From the NCBI GenBank assembly GCA_017962105.1, contig JAGCVY010000081.1, forward strand, positions 1 through 64,000: a DNA stretch of 64,000 bases, in the 5' to 3' direction. The notes under the pieces are model-generated. The model did not search any database. It saw nothing but the letters and a program-made list of their open reading frames with translations, and was not told the DNA's origin. Numbering within the stretch: position 1 is the stretch's first letter; each line of letters begins with the position of its first letter. The translations under genes were made by a program, and so were the position numbers. Below, piece by piece: positions 1 through 9,504 of this stretch. This DNA is from Lachnospiraceae bacterium. GTDB taxonomy: Bacteria > Bacillota > Clostridia > Lachnospirales > Lachnospiraceae.

Positions 1-101
1 ATTTGGGCAAAACCTCCTTCGTATTTTTTGTGCGGTTGGCGAACCAGCACTTATTATACCCCAGGAGGTTTTTTCCTTGAAGCTAAAGCTTACTGGGAAC
101 A

Positions 102-126
102 CCCCTGCATAGCAGGGGGTTTATTT
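102..126 (+). terminator. Possible rho-independent terminator (+ strand)
   Basis: A 7-bp stem CCCCTGC/GCAGGGG with a 3-nt loop is followed by GTTTATTTGG on the + strand. It could end a + transcript entering from the left edge. No gene is visible in positions 1-140, so its owner is outside the window or it is fortuitous. Confidence 0.35.
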
Positions 127-140
127 GGTTCTTGAAACCA

Positions 141-175
141 AAAATCGCGGTGTCTGCAGGAAATGCAGACACCGC
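141..175 (-). terminator. glmS terminator
   Basis: Read on the minus strand, a perfect 12-bp stem (GCGGTGTCTGCA and its complement) with a 5-nt loop is followed by GATTTTTGG, 18 bases after the glmS stop codon. This is a classical intrinsic terminator. Confidence 0.85.
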
Positions 176-192
176 AGTATTCTTGACAAATG

Positions 193-2031
193 TCACTCCA
201 CCGTCACGGACTTGGCAAGGTTTCTCGGCTTGTCGATATCGCAGCCTCTGTTGAGGGCTACATAGTATGCGAACAGCTGCAGCGGGATCACCGCAAGTAC
301 AGGCTGCAGCAGGGGATGCGTGCAGGGGATGGTCAGAAGTTCGTCCGCCTGATCCTTCACGGATGCTGCCGTCTCATCCGTGGCAACCACGATGACATCC
401 GCTCCGCGGGCACGTACCTCCACAATGTTGGAGCGGGTCTTCTCAAGAAGCGGAGCGTAGGTAGCAAGGGAGATTACCAGCGTGCCCGGCTCGATCAGGG
501 AGATGGTTCCGTGCTTCAGCTCGCCCGCTGCATAGGATTCCGAATGGATGTAGGAAATCTCCTTGAGTTTCAGGGAGCCCTCCAGTCCCAACGCGTAATC
601 CAGGTTGCGGCCGATATAGAAGACGCTGTTCTGGTTGAAGTAACGCGACGCCGCCTTCTGGTAGGTCTCAATCTTGCGGAGCACTTCCTCAACCTTCTCC
701 GGAAGTTCAAGGAAATCCGCAAGGATCTTCTCATAATCTGCGGTCTCGATGCGGCCGTTCTTCTCCGCCATGTACACGCCGAGAAGGATCAAAAGGGCCA
801 TCTGCGTCGTGTAAGCTTTCGTGGTTGCAACCGCGATCTCCGGTCCCGCCCAGGTGTAGAGCGTGATGTCGGACTCGCGGGCAATGGAGCTGCCCACAAC
901 ATTGACGATTGAGAGAACCTTCGAGCCGCGCTTCTTCGCCTCGCGAAGTGCCGCCATGGAGTCGAGGGTCTCGCCGGACTGGCTGATGACGATCACAAGG
1001 GTATCATCCCCGAGAAGAGGTTCGCTGTAGCGGAACTCCGACGCGAGATACGCGTCCACGGGGATGCGCAGAAGACGCTCGAGGACGTATTTGCCGACCA
1101 TACCCACATGGAATGCGGAACCGCACGCCACGATACAGATCTTGCGAAGTCCCGCAAGGTAATCCTCCATCCCTGCGAGCTCCTCGAACGCGATGCGGCC
1201 GTCCTTGATCCGCGGCGAGATCGTCTTGCGGACTGCCTCGCCCTGCTCCATGATCTCCTTGAGCATAAAGTGTGCATAGCCGCCCTTCTCGGCAGCGCTC
1301 ACATCCCAGTCCACCGTGTGCTTTTCCTTCTCGATCGGGCTTCGCTCACGGTCGTAGATCTGCACATTTTCCGATGTGAGAACTGCAACCTCGCCGTCCT
1401 CCATGTAGGTCACGGTGCGGGTGTGTGCAAGAAGCGCCGTCACGTCGGACGCGATATAATTTCCGTCCTCCCCGTATCCGATCAGCAGAGGAGCATCCTT
1501 GCGGGCTGCAATCATCTGCCCCGGAAAATCCTTGCAGAGAATGCCCATCGCGTACGCGCCCTGGATTCGTCCGAGCACCGCATACACCGCATTCATCAGG
1601 TTGCCGAGTTTGCGGTAGTAATACTCTAAAAGCTGGGCGATAACCTCGGTATCCGTCTCCGAGCAGAAATGAATTCCCTTGCGCTCGAGAGACGCCTTGA
1701 TCTCAAGGTAGTTCTCGATAATTCCGTTGTGAACGACGGCAATCTTTCCCTCCGCGCCGACATGAGGGTGCGCATTGGTATCGTTGGGCTCACCGTGGGT
1801 CGCCCATCTCGTGTGTCCGATACCGATGGTACCGCGAAGCGCATCCTGCGCCTCCAAATGTTCCCGCAAAACCGCGAGGCGGCCCTTGGTCTTTACGACC
1901 TGCAGTTCGTTGGAGGGCGAAACCACTGCTACGCCCGCCGAGTCATATCCGCGGTACTCCAGTCTCTCCAAGCCATCCAGCAAGATCGGTGTGGCCTCCT
2001 GTGTTCCTACATATCCGATAATTCCGCACAT
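193..2031 (-). CDS. glmS: Glutamine-fructose-6-phosphate aminotransferase (isomerizing)
   Basis: Makes glucosamine-6-phosphate from fructose-6-phosphate and glutamine, the first step to UDP-GlcNAc for peptidoglycan. The 612-residue length is normal. It starts MCGIIGYVG, so Cys2 becomes the N-terminal nucleophile of the class II glutaminase domain (about 1-220). Two SIS domains follow (about 285-430 and 455-600, with the SQSGETLDS sugar-phosphate motif), and it ends with DKPRNLAKSVTVE, the conserved C-terminal tail. The SD AAGGAG lies upstream of the ATG. Only 60 nt separate it from the upstream XRE gene, with no terminator between them. There is no room for the roughly 150-nt glmS ribozyme found in many Firmicutes, so control is probably through the upstream promoter. 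Confidence 0.97.
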   Translation of the reverse strand: MCGIIGYVGTQEATPILLDGLERLEYRGYDSAGVAVVSPSNELQVVKTKGRLAVLREHLEAQDALRGTIGIGHTRWATHGEPNDTNAHPHVGAEGKIAVVHNGIIENYLEIKASLERKGIHFCSETDTEVIAQLLEYYYRKLGNLMNAVYAVLGRIQGAYAMGILCKDFPGQMIAARKDAPLLIGYGEDGNYIASDVTALLAHTRTVTYMEDGEVAVLTSENVQIYDRERSPIEKEKHTVDWDVSAAEKGGYAHFMLKEIMEQGEAVRKTISPRIKDGRIAFEELAGMEDYLAGLRKICIVACGSAFHVGMVGKYVLERLLRIPVDAYLASEFRYSEPLLGDDTLVIVISQSGETLDSMAALREAKKRGSKVLSIVNVVGSSIARESDITLYTWAGPEIAVATTKAYTTQMALLILLGVYMAEKNGRIETADYEKILADFLELPEKVEEVLRKIETYQKAASRYFNQNSVFYIGRNLDYALGLEGSLKLKEISYIHSESYAAGELKHGTISLIEPGTLVISLATYAPLLEKTRSNIVEVRARGADVIVVATDETAASVKDQADELLTIPCTHPLLQPVLAVIPLQLFAYYVALNRGCDIDKPRNLAKSVTVE

Positions 2032-2091
2032 TGTCCAGTACGCTCCTTTTCTTCAAATCCCCAATACCGTTTCGTTTCGACATGCCCCGTA

Positions 2092-2616
2092 TCAGCGGCC
2101 CTTGGCAATCTCCTCGTTGATCTCCGTCGCCACCGAGGCAAGCGTCATCTGCAGATACCGCTCCGGCTCCGCATAAGTGTTGCGGCGCAGCTTGAACTCA
2201 TCCAACATCACGATGAGACGCTTGATCTGCTCCCGGAACCGGTTGAGGATCAGCATGGTTCCGATGGCTTCCTTCTGGTCGTAATGGATCATCACGCCGG
2301 CCGAGTAGCTCTCATAGTAGGTGATAATCCCGAGATTCCACAGTGCATACACAGCATTGACAACTCTCGTTCCCTCGTCCATATCATTGTTGACCGGCAC
2401 GGTATCCTCTCCGTAATACAGCCGCTCGATGCTGACCGAAAGCGCTCTTGCGATCTTCGCAACTGTGGTCAGGTTCGGGATCTTCTTGGAATTTTCATAC
2501 GCGCTGAGTGTCGTATTCGAAATACCGCTCAGGGTGGCGAGCTTCTCCTGGGAAAGCTTCTTCTGCTGTCTGACATCGCGGATGTGAAACCCGATTTTGT
2601 CTTCGTATGTACCCAT
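2092..2616 (-). CDS. XRE-family transcriptional regulator
   Basis: A 174-residue DNA-binding protein. An HTH_3/Cro-CI domain occupies about residues 5-65 (IRDVRQQKKLSQEKLATLSG followed by the recognition helix STLSAYENSKKIP-like segment). The C-terminal half has no domain I recognise. The start was set at the ATG at 2616 because AGAAAGGAG sits 6 nt upstream; a longer frame to 2667 has no such site. The gene lies in front of glmS with no visible terminator between. Its own promoter region carries two TATCGTTTAA repeats exactly 20 bp apart, which suggests autoregulation and control of glmS. Confidence 0.85.
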   Translation of the reverse strand: MGTYEDKIGFHIRDVRQQKKLSQEKLATLSGISNTTLSAYENSKKIPNLTTVAKIARALSVSIERLYYGEDTVPVNNDMDEGTRVVNAVYALWNLGIITYYESYSAGVMIHYDQKEAIGTMLILNRFREQIKRLIVMLDEFKLRRNTYAEPERYLQMTLASVATEINEEIAKGR

Positions 2617-2688
2617 GGGACTCCTTTCTGCGCTGCTTTTGAAAGAGACAGCCCTTGAACGTCTCAATCAGTGGTTTTTGTATTATTC

Positions 2689-2718
2689 TATCGTTTAAAT
2701 TATTCAATTATCGTTTAA
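2689..2718. promoter_or_regulatory. Tandem direct-repeat operator candidate
   Basis: The 10-mer TATCGTTTAA (plus strand) occurs at 2689-2698 and again at 2709-2718, exactly two helical turns apart. Both lie just downstream of the predicted -10 of the XRE-glmS promoter, where a bound repressor would block transcription. That the XRE protein binds here is inference. Confidence 0.5.
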
Positions 2719-2742
2719 GTATATTGAATCCTCGTTGCACAT

Positions 2743-2771
2743 ATTATACTGTATTTTCGCGGAAAATGCAA
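2743..2771 (-). promoter_or_regulatory. Sigma-A promoter of the XRE-glmS operon
   Basis: On the minus strand a -35 TTGCAT (2766-2771) is followed after exactly 17 bp by a perfect -10 TATAAT (2743-2748). It reads toward the XRE gene. Confidence 0.7.
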
Positions 2772-2789
2772 CTTTTTTTCTTCCGGACA

Positions 2790-2826
2790 CGAAAAATCCC
2801 CCTCCGGATGCAATGTCCGAAGGGGG
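2790..2826 (-). terminator. Terminator of the surface-protein gene / envelope operon
   Basis: Minus-strand stem CCCCCTTCGGA paired with TCCGGAGGGGG (one or two mismatches) followed by ATTTTTCG, 15 nt after the surface-protein stop codon. Confidence 0.85.
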
Positions 2827-2840
2827 CCATCAAACACTTA

Positions 2841-5800
2841 TTATTTTATGAGTCTCCTCTTTCTGCCATAGCAGAGAAGAACGACGATTGCTGTTACGCT
2901 CATAGTCAGGAAAAGGAATATCAAATTTACACTATCTCCTGTGGTAGGCGTCGGGTCTGTCTGCTTGCTATCTTCCGTTGGTTTGCTTTCTTCCGTTGGT
3001 TTGCTTTCTTCCACCGGTTTACTTTCTTCAACAGCCTTTGCATCGGCCTTATCGTAAATCGCATAAGGCGAAAAATGATGCAATTCTATTTTGACAAAGT
3101 CTTTCTTTCCATCCGGTGTATCAACGCCTGTCACGAAGGAAACCTTCTGTGGTTCGTCCTTGTTTTCTATGATGTATACCACAATGATGTCATTGTTGTC
3201 CCAATCTTTGCCAAGCTCAACATATAGATCGATATCGTATGGAAACTCCGTATATTCTTTACCATCGGAATCCGTCATCCCGACAAGGAAAAGCCATAGT
3301 TTATTGTCTTCCACAGCTTTTTTATGCTCTTCATCGAGCTGGGCATAATACTTGTCATACTCTGCCTTGTTCGCCTCTTTGTTCAACCAGCGTACCCAGA
3401 ATCGCGATCCGCCCTTAAAGAAACCCTTTGTGTTATCGATTCCGAACCATACGCTATTACCGTCAACCTCCTCCTTAACCCAGATCATGCCTTTATTATC
3501 CGGTTCAGCAGGTTTTGACGACTCTTCCGGTTTCGTTGTTTCTTCTGGTTTCGTCGTCTCTTCCGTCTCGTCGGTCTTGTCCGTCTCGTCGGTCTTGTCC
3601 GTCTCGTCAGTCTTGTCCGTCTCGTCAGTCTTGTCCGTCTCGTCAGTCTTGTCCGTCTCGTCAGTCTTGTCCGTCTCGTCGGTCTTGTCCGTCTCGTCAG
3701 TCTTGTCCGTCTCGTCAGTTTTGTCTGTTTCGTTGGGTTGAGTGTTGTCTTCCTTTGTTACGGAAATTGTGCAAGTCGCGGTTTTCGCATTTCCATCTGC
3801 ATCGAATCCTACGGAAGTTACTGTGATCGTTGCCTCTCCTGCATTTTCCGATGCTTTCACATAAATCGTTGTTCCGCTTGCTACTGCAACTGTCGAGCTT
3901 AATTCCTCCGTGCAGTCCTCGTCGACATATAGTTTAACGCCGGCTCCCTCACTAACACCCCAAACAACCTTAGTTTCGTCAGCTCCCACAGGGCTTACAG
4001 TCGCTTTAAGCGCCACCACTTCACCGCTCTTAAGTGATTCTGAAGTCACAGCGGTATCGCCCTTTTGGATTACAACACCGGACACGGGAACCACCGGCTT
4101 TTTCACTATGATTACACACGAAGCACTCACAGGCAATTCATCCGAGGTCACCCCGACAGTTGTAGCCGTAACAGTTGCCTCTCCTGCATCATCCAAAGCC
4201 TTCACATAAACCGGCTGCCCGCTTTCAATCTGATCATCCGGCGCCAGTTCTTCTGTGCAGTCTTCATCAGCATACAGCTTCACGCAATCCCCATCAGTCA
4301 CACTCCAGACGACCTTGGTCTCGTCAGCATCTTCCGGGCTCACAACGGCATTCAATGTAATTGTTTCGCCGCATTCCAGTGATACCCCATCCTCAGAAAC
4401 AGGTTCTTCGCCATCTGTGATTGCCACTCCGAGCACCGGAACAGAAGGTTTCACAACCGTGATGACACAAGTTGCATTTTCCTGTTCTCCATCCGGATTA
4501 TTGCCAACCGTTGTCACGGTAATTGTGGCCTCACCGATCTTATCGAGAGCCTTTACATAAATTGATGTACCCTTTTCAATTTCCTCCTGGGAACTCAACT
4601 CCTGAGTACAATCCTCATCCTTGTACAGGACAATACAATCCCCTCCGGTTACGTTCCATGTCACCGAAGTTTCGTCCGCATTCTCGGGATCAACCTCCGC
4701 ACTAAGCTCAATTACATCCCCGAACTCCATCGTTTCGGCTGTTGTTTCTTCCCCGTTGGCATCCACAATGACAACGCTCTCCACAAATACCGGAACAATA
4801 ATCTCAAGGGTTACCACATTGGAGAAACAAGGGGCATACGTGACCCCGTCTATTTCTTCCCCGGAAAATGCCGCCCGTATATAGTATGTTCCGTTTTCTT
4901 CCGGAATGCCTGATGTCCATTCAAAACCATCAATTTTACAATACTGTACGGAAAATGACTCTGCCTTTGCTCCCAGTATATCATCGTCGCCGGCATCTAT
5001 ATTTGGTTTTAATTCAACTTTATTCGCTATATTGGAAAGATCATCAAATGTAATGTCTTTCAAAAGCAGCGATGGATTTTTAGCATATTCATTACTCTCA
5101 TAGGGGTCTTCATCATTATTAAACGGATAGGCATACTGAGGTGCAGGTAACCCAACCAGATTGTTTTCCTTAACACCCGTATTATTGCTGTTTTGATAAA
5201 GCGTTAACCCATCTTCATCACGACCTGCAATCCACCACTCTATCGGCTTTGAGTCTTCACCGGTACCCAAATACAACTTCTGGTAGGTGGCATTGTCACC
5301 GGCATAAGGCCGGTCCTCATCGAACACCTCCTCGTCATGGTCAACAAATGTACAGTTTTCGAAACTGTCATATGTTCCCCAAGAACAGGCAAGGTCATTT
5401 TTCCAAGCAAAAACGCGAGGATTACTACTCTTAGTCTCATTGATTCGTTCAACCGTTCCATCGTCCCCGACCTGGAATGTCAGCGGGTTTGATGCCGACG
5501 CCAGACGGAATTCAGTCGCAGGTTCTTCCGTCCAAACCTTTATCACATAATTCTGAAACTCCTCAGGTAACCCGTCAAAACACATCGAATCGGTTGTATC
5601 GTCCTCAATCATCCCCCCGGCAATATACACAGTATCCCCTTTACTTGCGTTCTCCGTAGGAGGTTTTACGGGATCCCAACTTCTATAAGCTTGAATCATC
5701 AAATATTTGCCTTGTGGAAGCGCTGCATCCGAAGTAAAGGTCATCGTATTTGCATCACCATCATATTCTAATTCTCCGTTTATCTCATTTAACCCGATTT

Positions 5801-6626
5801 CCTTGATGTACATTCCCCATGATGGAAGAAAACCGCTATAATCCTTATAGTTCAGTTTGTCATACTTGTTAATAACAACAGAGCTGAAAGATGTTGAATC
5901 AATCGATGCTGCATCAGCTGTCGCCGTAAAGAGATTCGACGGCAATTTCACATATCCACATGCGTCAACCGCACACTTTGAAGATAAAATATTATACTCA
6001 ATATTATAAGGATAATCGGCGCTAACGCCGGTTTCATCATCATCATAACAAGGAGAGCGTAACCAGGGGTAATTACGACTACTCATCCAAAATGGTATCG
6101 GTACTATGTTTTTCCAAAGATTGGCTTCTCCATTATTCACCTTTTGGATGTAAGTGTAGTAGTCGCTCAAATCATAACTTGGATCAGCACTGATTATTTG
6201 ATCCTGGTAAGATATCACATGTTCATAATCAAGATTTCCGCTCGGCAGCCAAAACAAATCTTTTGTCTTAATTTCACTTGTTGTTCCTTCCAACTCAAGA
6301 TCGTTAAACATTGTAGTGGTAACCCACTGTGGCTGAAACAGCGAAAGCTCCGCCGCAGTAAAACAATCGAGAAAATTCCTGTTTCCTCCCGCGCCCCTTG
6401 TTCCATTTGAACCGTCAATCGGCAAATTATTATCTGTCTTGGTCAATCCGTTCAGCCAGGCACGGATGTCGCTTCTTGCCCATTGGTTTGCATAGCCATC
6501 GGTTGTAAAGTAAGCGTTATCCGCGGCGTAAGCCCGGGTCAGTGACCGGTATCCGATACTGCCAAGGACAAGCGACATTACCAATGCAATCGCAAGTACT
6601 CTTTTCATCGCTTTCACATACTTCAT
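2841..6626 (-). CDS. Large secreted Ig-repeat surface protein with sortase-type C-terminus
   Basis: 1261 residues. Signal peptide about 1-35 (hydrophobic core, cleavage near AYA-A). An N-terminal region beginning around residue 38 resembles DUF6273 (WARSDIRAWLNG, FLDCFTAAE motifs). Three bacterial Ig-like (Big) repeats of about 105 residues follow, each with an ADET..V.W pattern and a C..EL motif. Then comes a low-complexity stalk of about nine TDETDK hexapeptides, a domain of about 120 residues, and a second Pro/Glu/Lys-rich linker. The C-terminus has PTTGD, a hydrophobic span and GRKRR, a layout like cell-wall sorting signals but with a variant motif. SD AAGGAGG is upstream. It is the last gene of the envelope operon. 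The ligand is unknown; a wall-displayed adhesin or structural protein is likely. Confidence 0.8.
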   Translation of the reverse strand: MKYVKAMKRVLAIALVMSLVLGSIGYRSLTRAYAADNAYFTTDGYANQWARSDIRAWLNGLTKTDNNLPIDGSNGTRGAGGNRNFLDCFTAAELSLFQPQWVTTTMFNDLELEGTTSEIKTKDLFWLPSGNLDYEHVISYQDQIISADPSYDLSDYYTYIQKVNNGEANLWKNIVPIPFWMSSRNYPWLRSPCYDDDETGVSADYPYNIEYNILSSKCAVDACGYVKLPSNLFTATADAASIDSTSFSSVVINKYDKLNYKDYSGFLPSWGMYIKEIGLNEINGELEYDGDANTMTFTSDAALPQGKYLMIQAYRSWDPVKPPTENASKGDTVYIAGGMIEDDTTDSMCFDGLPEEFQNYVIKVWTEEPATEFRLASASNPLTFQVGDDGTVERINETKSSNPRVFAWKNDLACSWGTYDSFENCTFVDHDEEVFDEDRPYAGDNATYQKLYLGTGEDSKPIEWWIAGRDEDGLTLYQNSNNTGVKENNLVGLPAPQYAYPFNNDEDPYESNEYAKNPSLLLKDITFDDLSNIANKVELKPNIDAGDDDILGAKAESFSVQYCKIDGFEWTSGIPEENGTYYIRAAFSGEEIDGVTYAPCFSNVVTLEIIVPVFVESVVIVDANGEETTAETMEFGDVIELSAEVDPENADETSVTWNVTGGDCIVLYKDEDCTQELSSQEEIEKGTSIYVKALDKIGEATITVTTVGNNPDGEQENATCVITVVKPSVPVLGVAITDGEEPVSEDGVSLECGETITLNAVVSPEDADETKVVWSVTDGDCVKLYADEDCTEELAPDDQIESGQPVYVKALDDAGEATVTATTVGVTSDELPVSASCVIIVKKPVVPVSGVVIQKGDTAVTSESLKSGEVVALKATVSPVGADETKVVWGVSEGAGVKLYVDEDCTEELSSTVAVASGTTIYVKASENAGEATITVTSVGFDADGNAKTATCTISVTKEDNTQPNETDKTDETDKTDETDKTDETDKTDETDKTDETDKTDETDKTDETDKTDETDKTDETEETTKPEETTKPEESSKPAEPDNKGMIWVKEEVDGNSVWFGIDNTKGFFKGGSRFWVRWLNKEANKAEYDKYYAQLDEEHKKAVEDNKLWLFLVGMTDSDGKEYTEFPYDIDLYVELGKDWDNNDIIVVYIIENKDEPQKVSFVTGVDTPDGKKDFVKIELHHFSPYAIYDKADAKAVEESKPVEESKPTEESKPTEDSKQTDPTPTTGDSVNLIFLFLTMSVTAIVVLLCYGRKRRLIK
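3563..3735 (-). repeat. 18-bp tandem repeat encoding TDETDK
   Basis: About nine copies of an 18-bp unit (plus-strand form close to CTTGTCCGTCTCGTCAGT) with only synonymous A/G variation at one position. The low divergence indicates recent copy-number change, as expected for slip-strand variation of a wall-spanning stalk. Confidence 0.9.
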
Positions 6627-6654
6627 ACAACTATCCTCCTTATAGATTTATTTC

Positions 6655-8055
6655 TCAAGATTTCCACTCTGCATAAAAGAATCGTCCGCCGGTCTCCACA
6701 AGGATACCCGCTACCGCTCCTCTCGCCTCCTCGGGAAGGTAGGCAGAGAACCCATTGTCGCCGCACTGTGTAAGGCCCATCAGCTCCGTCTCGAAGGATG
6801 GGAACGCTTCGTAAAATGCATTCCCGCCTGATCCCGCAACCACTGCATAGACGCGGTACTGCTCCTCCAGCCATTTCTCATCGACGGTTCCGTATATGTG
6901 ATAGAAGCCGCCCGCAGATTCCTCCTCGCTCTCAAACCGGTTGACTGCGCCGGCCATATCCACGGCGTCCAAAATGTCGAGATCGACCTTGGGCGCCTCC
7001 ATCATGGGCGCTTTCTGCACAAGGTTTATCAGGTTGCGCTCAACAATCTCAAGGACAACCGTGTCCGCATTCAGTCTGCGCACGGAACTCATGCGGTAAG
7101 GAACCGCACGTTCAAACTCCGCCTTCGAAAAGCTCTCTGCAAAATACCGCCACGTCGTGTTTCCGAAGGAATCGCGGAACATCAGAAGGGAGCCTGTTCC
7201 CGCACCGCCGAGGGTCTCGATGACGAGGGACTCGTCGAAGATGGCGTCGCCCTTGGTTGTAAAGGAATAGGTGATGTCCGGGTAAGTCTGGGCATCGTCG
7301 TCCGGGGCGTTCGGATACAGCATGTTCGCAAGGTCCGCATCCCAGTCGTTCCGCTCGGTGAAAGTGATATTCTCAAAGAGATCATGCGGAGTTTTCATCG
7401 CCCCGACGATGGTCCGGTACGCAAGCATTCCGCCCTCATAGGTCCAGTGGGAATCCCTCGGCTGGTAGAGAACTTTCGACTCCGCAGAAAAGGCGGCTGT
7501 TAGATCCGCATAGGTCACGCCGTACCGCGGCAGCACCGCGGCAAGCGCCTCAAGGTTGCTGTCTCCGTCTGCCTTTTTGTAGCGGCCGGGCATATTTTCC
7601 GGGTACAATGTATTTTTGTTCGGCGCGACGGTGAAGATAAACTCCGCGCCGTTCGCCTCGCAGTAGTCGGACATCATAGCCAGCGTACGGGCTGCATTTT
7701 CCACGTTCCGGTTGGTCATCGTGCGCACGTGGCAATAGTCATCCGCCGTCTTCTCGTAGAACAGCCACCCGTCCTTTCCGAGGATCACGGAGCTCTCCGC
7801 GGACTCGCCGAACAGGTGCTCTTTCATCGCCGTCTGGGCATCGACGAGGAAAGCCCTCCCGCCCATATGGTCGGAGAACCATGCGTCGAACTGCGAAAAG
7901 AATGCCTTGTTCAGCTTACCGTTGTCCACCGCCTTCGGGAACTCGGCACTCTCGCGCTTCTCCGAAGCCGAGGTGTCCTTCGAAAGCCAGACGGTACAGA
8001 GCGGAGCCAGGCAGACCAGCAGATAAATCACGATGAAAGCCAGTTTTTTCTTCAT
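6655..8055 (-). CDS. DHHW / AlgJ-like membrane-anchored O-acetylation protein
   Basis: 466 residues with one N-terminal membrane helix (about 5-24), so the rest is extracellular. The sequence has the layout of the DHHW/AlgX-AlgJ SGNH-like family, including a conserved PRDSHW (D..HW) motif near residue 195 and RDSFG (about 287-291), a likely nucleophile block. Such proteins accept acyl groups passed across the membrane by MBOAT partners and transfer them to wall or exopolysaccharide. The MBOAT gene lies directly upstream (28 nt gap), which fits. Function is by family; the acceptor polymer is unknown. Confidence 0.8.
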   Translation of the reverse strand: MKKKLAFIVIYLLVCLAPLCTVWLSKDTSASEKRESAEFPKAVDNGKLNKAFFSQFDAWFSDHMGGRAFLVDAQTAMKEHLFGESAESSVILGKDGWLFYEKTADDYCHVRTMTNRNVENAARTLAMMSDYCEANGAEFIFTVAPNKNTLYPENMPGRYKKADGDSNLEALAAVLPRYGVTYADLTAAFSAESKVLYQPRDSHWTYEGGMLAYRTIVGAMKTPHDLFENITFTERNDWDADLANMLYPNAPDDDAQTYPDITYSFTTKGDAIFDESLVIETLGGAGTGSLLMFRDSFGNTTWRYFAESFSKAEFERAVPYRMSSVRRLNADTVVLEIVERNLINLVQKAPMMEAPKVDLDILDAVDMAGAVNRFESEEESAGGFYHIYGTVDEKWLEEQYRVYAVVAGSGGNAFYEAFPSFETELMGLTQCGDNGFSAYLPEEARGAVAGILVETGGRFFYAEWKS

Positions 8056-8083
8056 AAGACCTCCATAGGTCCGAAAATCTTTA

Positions 8084-9493
8084 TCAGAACCGGAAATAAA
8101 TAAACGGATTGTAGCTCTCCGCGGCCAGCGCCATCAGCGAAAGGCCGAGAAGCACAAGGGAGAGTCCCATCAGCGCAAACTCGCCGACAGCCCGCCCCGC
8201 CGACGTCCTTCTCCACCGCTCCGCAAGGAGTTTCGGGAGCGGCGTACAGCCGATGATGGCGCATAGGAGCACGACAATCATGTAGGGCGACAACAGCGCC
8301 GCCGCCTGTACAAAGCCGTAGGAATTTTTCGATCCGAAACCAAACATCGCGGCGAGCATGGTCCCCGCCTGCCCCATGGTGTCCGCCCGGAAGATGACAA
8401 AGCCGACGGTCACCATCAGAAGCGTATAAATATGGTTGAAGACGCGCCACCCGCGGTGCACGGGGATCCAGTGTTTCTCCTCACACATCTGCAGGGTGCC
8501 GTGGAACAGACCCCAGATGAGGAAGGTCCAGTTGGCGCCGTGCCAGAAGCCGGTGCAGAAGAACACGATGTACTTGTTGATGATCGTGCGCGTGCGCCCC
8601 TTCCGGTTGCCGCCCAGCGGAATGTAAAGGTAGTCGCGGAACCAGGTGGACAGCGAGATGTGCCACCGTCTCCAGAACTCGCGGATACTGTCGGAGATAT
8701 AGGGATAATTGAAGTTCTCCAGAAAATGGAACCCGAACATCCGGCCGAGGCCGATGGCCATATCGGAGTATCCGGAGAAGTCGAAATAGATCTGCAGGAC
8801 GTAGGCAATCGCACCGACCCACGATGCCAGAAGCCCGACGTTGGAAGCCGGCATCGCGAAGATCGTATCCGCCGCATACGCCATCGTATTGGCGATCAGC
8901 ACCTTCTTTCCGAGGCCGATGCTGAAGCGCGTCAGACCGCTGAAAATGTCGTCCACGGCAGCGTTGCGGGTGGCAATCTCCTTCTCGATATCATGGTACT
9001 TGACGATGGGTCCGGCGATCAGCTGCGGGAAGAACGAGACATACAAAAGAAGCCGGAAGAATTTGCGCTGCACCTCGGTCTGTCCGCGGTAGACGTCGAT
9101 CACGTAGGACAGTGCCTGAAAGGTGTAAAACGAAATTCCGATGGGAAGCGAGAGCTTCGGCACCGGCAGTGCCGCGGATCCCGGGAGCAGGCTGTTCAAG
9201 GAGCTGACGAAAAATCCGGCGTACTTGAACACAAACAGAAGCCCGATGTTGACGATCACCGCGGCCGTGAGGACCGCCTTTTTCTTTCTTCCGGCAACAC
9301 CCAGACCGAACAGATAGTTCAGGGCAACCGAAACCAGCAGAAGGATGACATAGACAGGCTCCCCGTAAGCGTAGAACAAAAGGCTTGCGAGGATAAGTGC
9401 CGCGTTGCGCATTTTCCCGTTCGGCAAAACTGCGTGCAGCAGAAACACGATCGGAAAGAAAATGCATAAAAATGTCACCGAACTGAAAACCAT
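8084..9493 (-). CDS. MBOAT family O-acyltransferase (AlgI-like)
   Basis: 469 residues with about 10-12 hydrophobic segments. Typical MBOAT features: the N-terminal FSS.TFLC.FFP start, the YFDFSGYSDMAIGLGRM block, WRRWHISLSTWFRDYLYIPLGG and the catalytic FWHGANWTF histidine segment (split here to keep motifs short). The family moves acyl groups, usually acetyl from acetyl-CoA, through the membrane for O-acetylation of alginate, teichoic acid or other glycans. It sits between the transglutaminase-like wall protein (11 nt away) and the DHHW partner, a pairing common in Clostridia. Confidence 0.92.
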   Translation of the reverse strand: MVFSSVTFLCIFFPIVFLLHAVLPNGKMRNAALILASLLFYAYGEPVYVILLLVSVALNYLFGLGVAGRKKKAVLTAAVIVNIGLLFVFKYAGFFVSSLNSLLPGSAALPVPKLSLPIGISFYTFQALSYVIDVYRGQTEVQRKFFRLLLYVSFFPQLIAGPIVKYHDIEKEIATRNAAVDDIFSGLTRFSIGLGKKVLIANTMAYAADTIFAMPASNVGLLASWVGAIAYVLQIYFDFSGYSDMAIGLGRMFGFHFLENFNYPYISDSIREFWRRWHISLSTWFRDYLYIPLGGNRKGRTRTIINKYIVFFCTGFWHGANWTFLIWGLFHGTLQMCEEKHWIPVHRGWRVFNHIYTLLMVTVGFVIFRADTMGQAGTMLAAMFGFGSKNSYGFVQAAALLSPYMIVVLLCAIIGCTPLPKLLAERWRRTSAGRAVGEFALMGLSLVLLGLSLMALAAESYNPFIYFRF

Positions 9494-9504
9494 GAAACCT
9501 CCGG

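Noticed and set aside
1..140. A gene or RNA at the left edge
   Set aside because: No start with an SD or tRNA-like fold was seen; only a weak plus-strand hairpin.
2032..2091. glmS ribozyme or other riboswitch in the glmS leader
   Set aside because: The gap is 60 nt and lacks the pseudoknot elements expected; there is no room.
3563..3735. Possible CRISPR array
   Set aside because: Units are contiguous 18-mers without spacers and encode a protein stalk, so they are a coding tandem repeat.
3352..3741. Plus-strand frame rich in repeated VSSVLS and SCPSRQ units
   Set aside because: It is the antisense shadow of the TDETDK repeat of the surface protein; it has no start site or homology.
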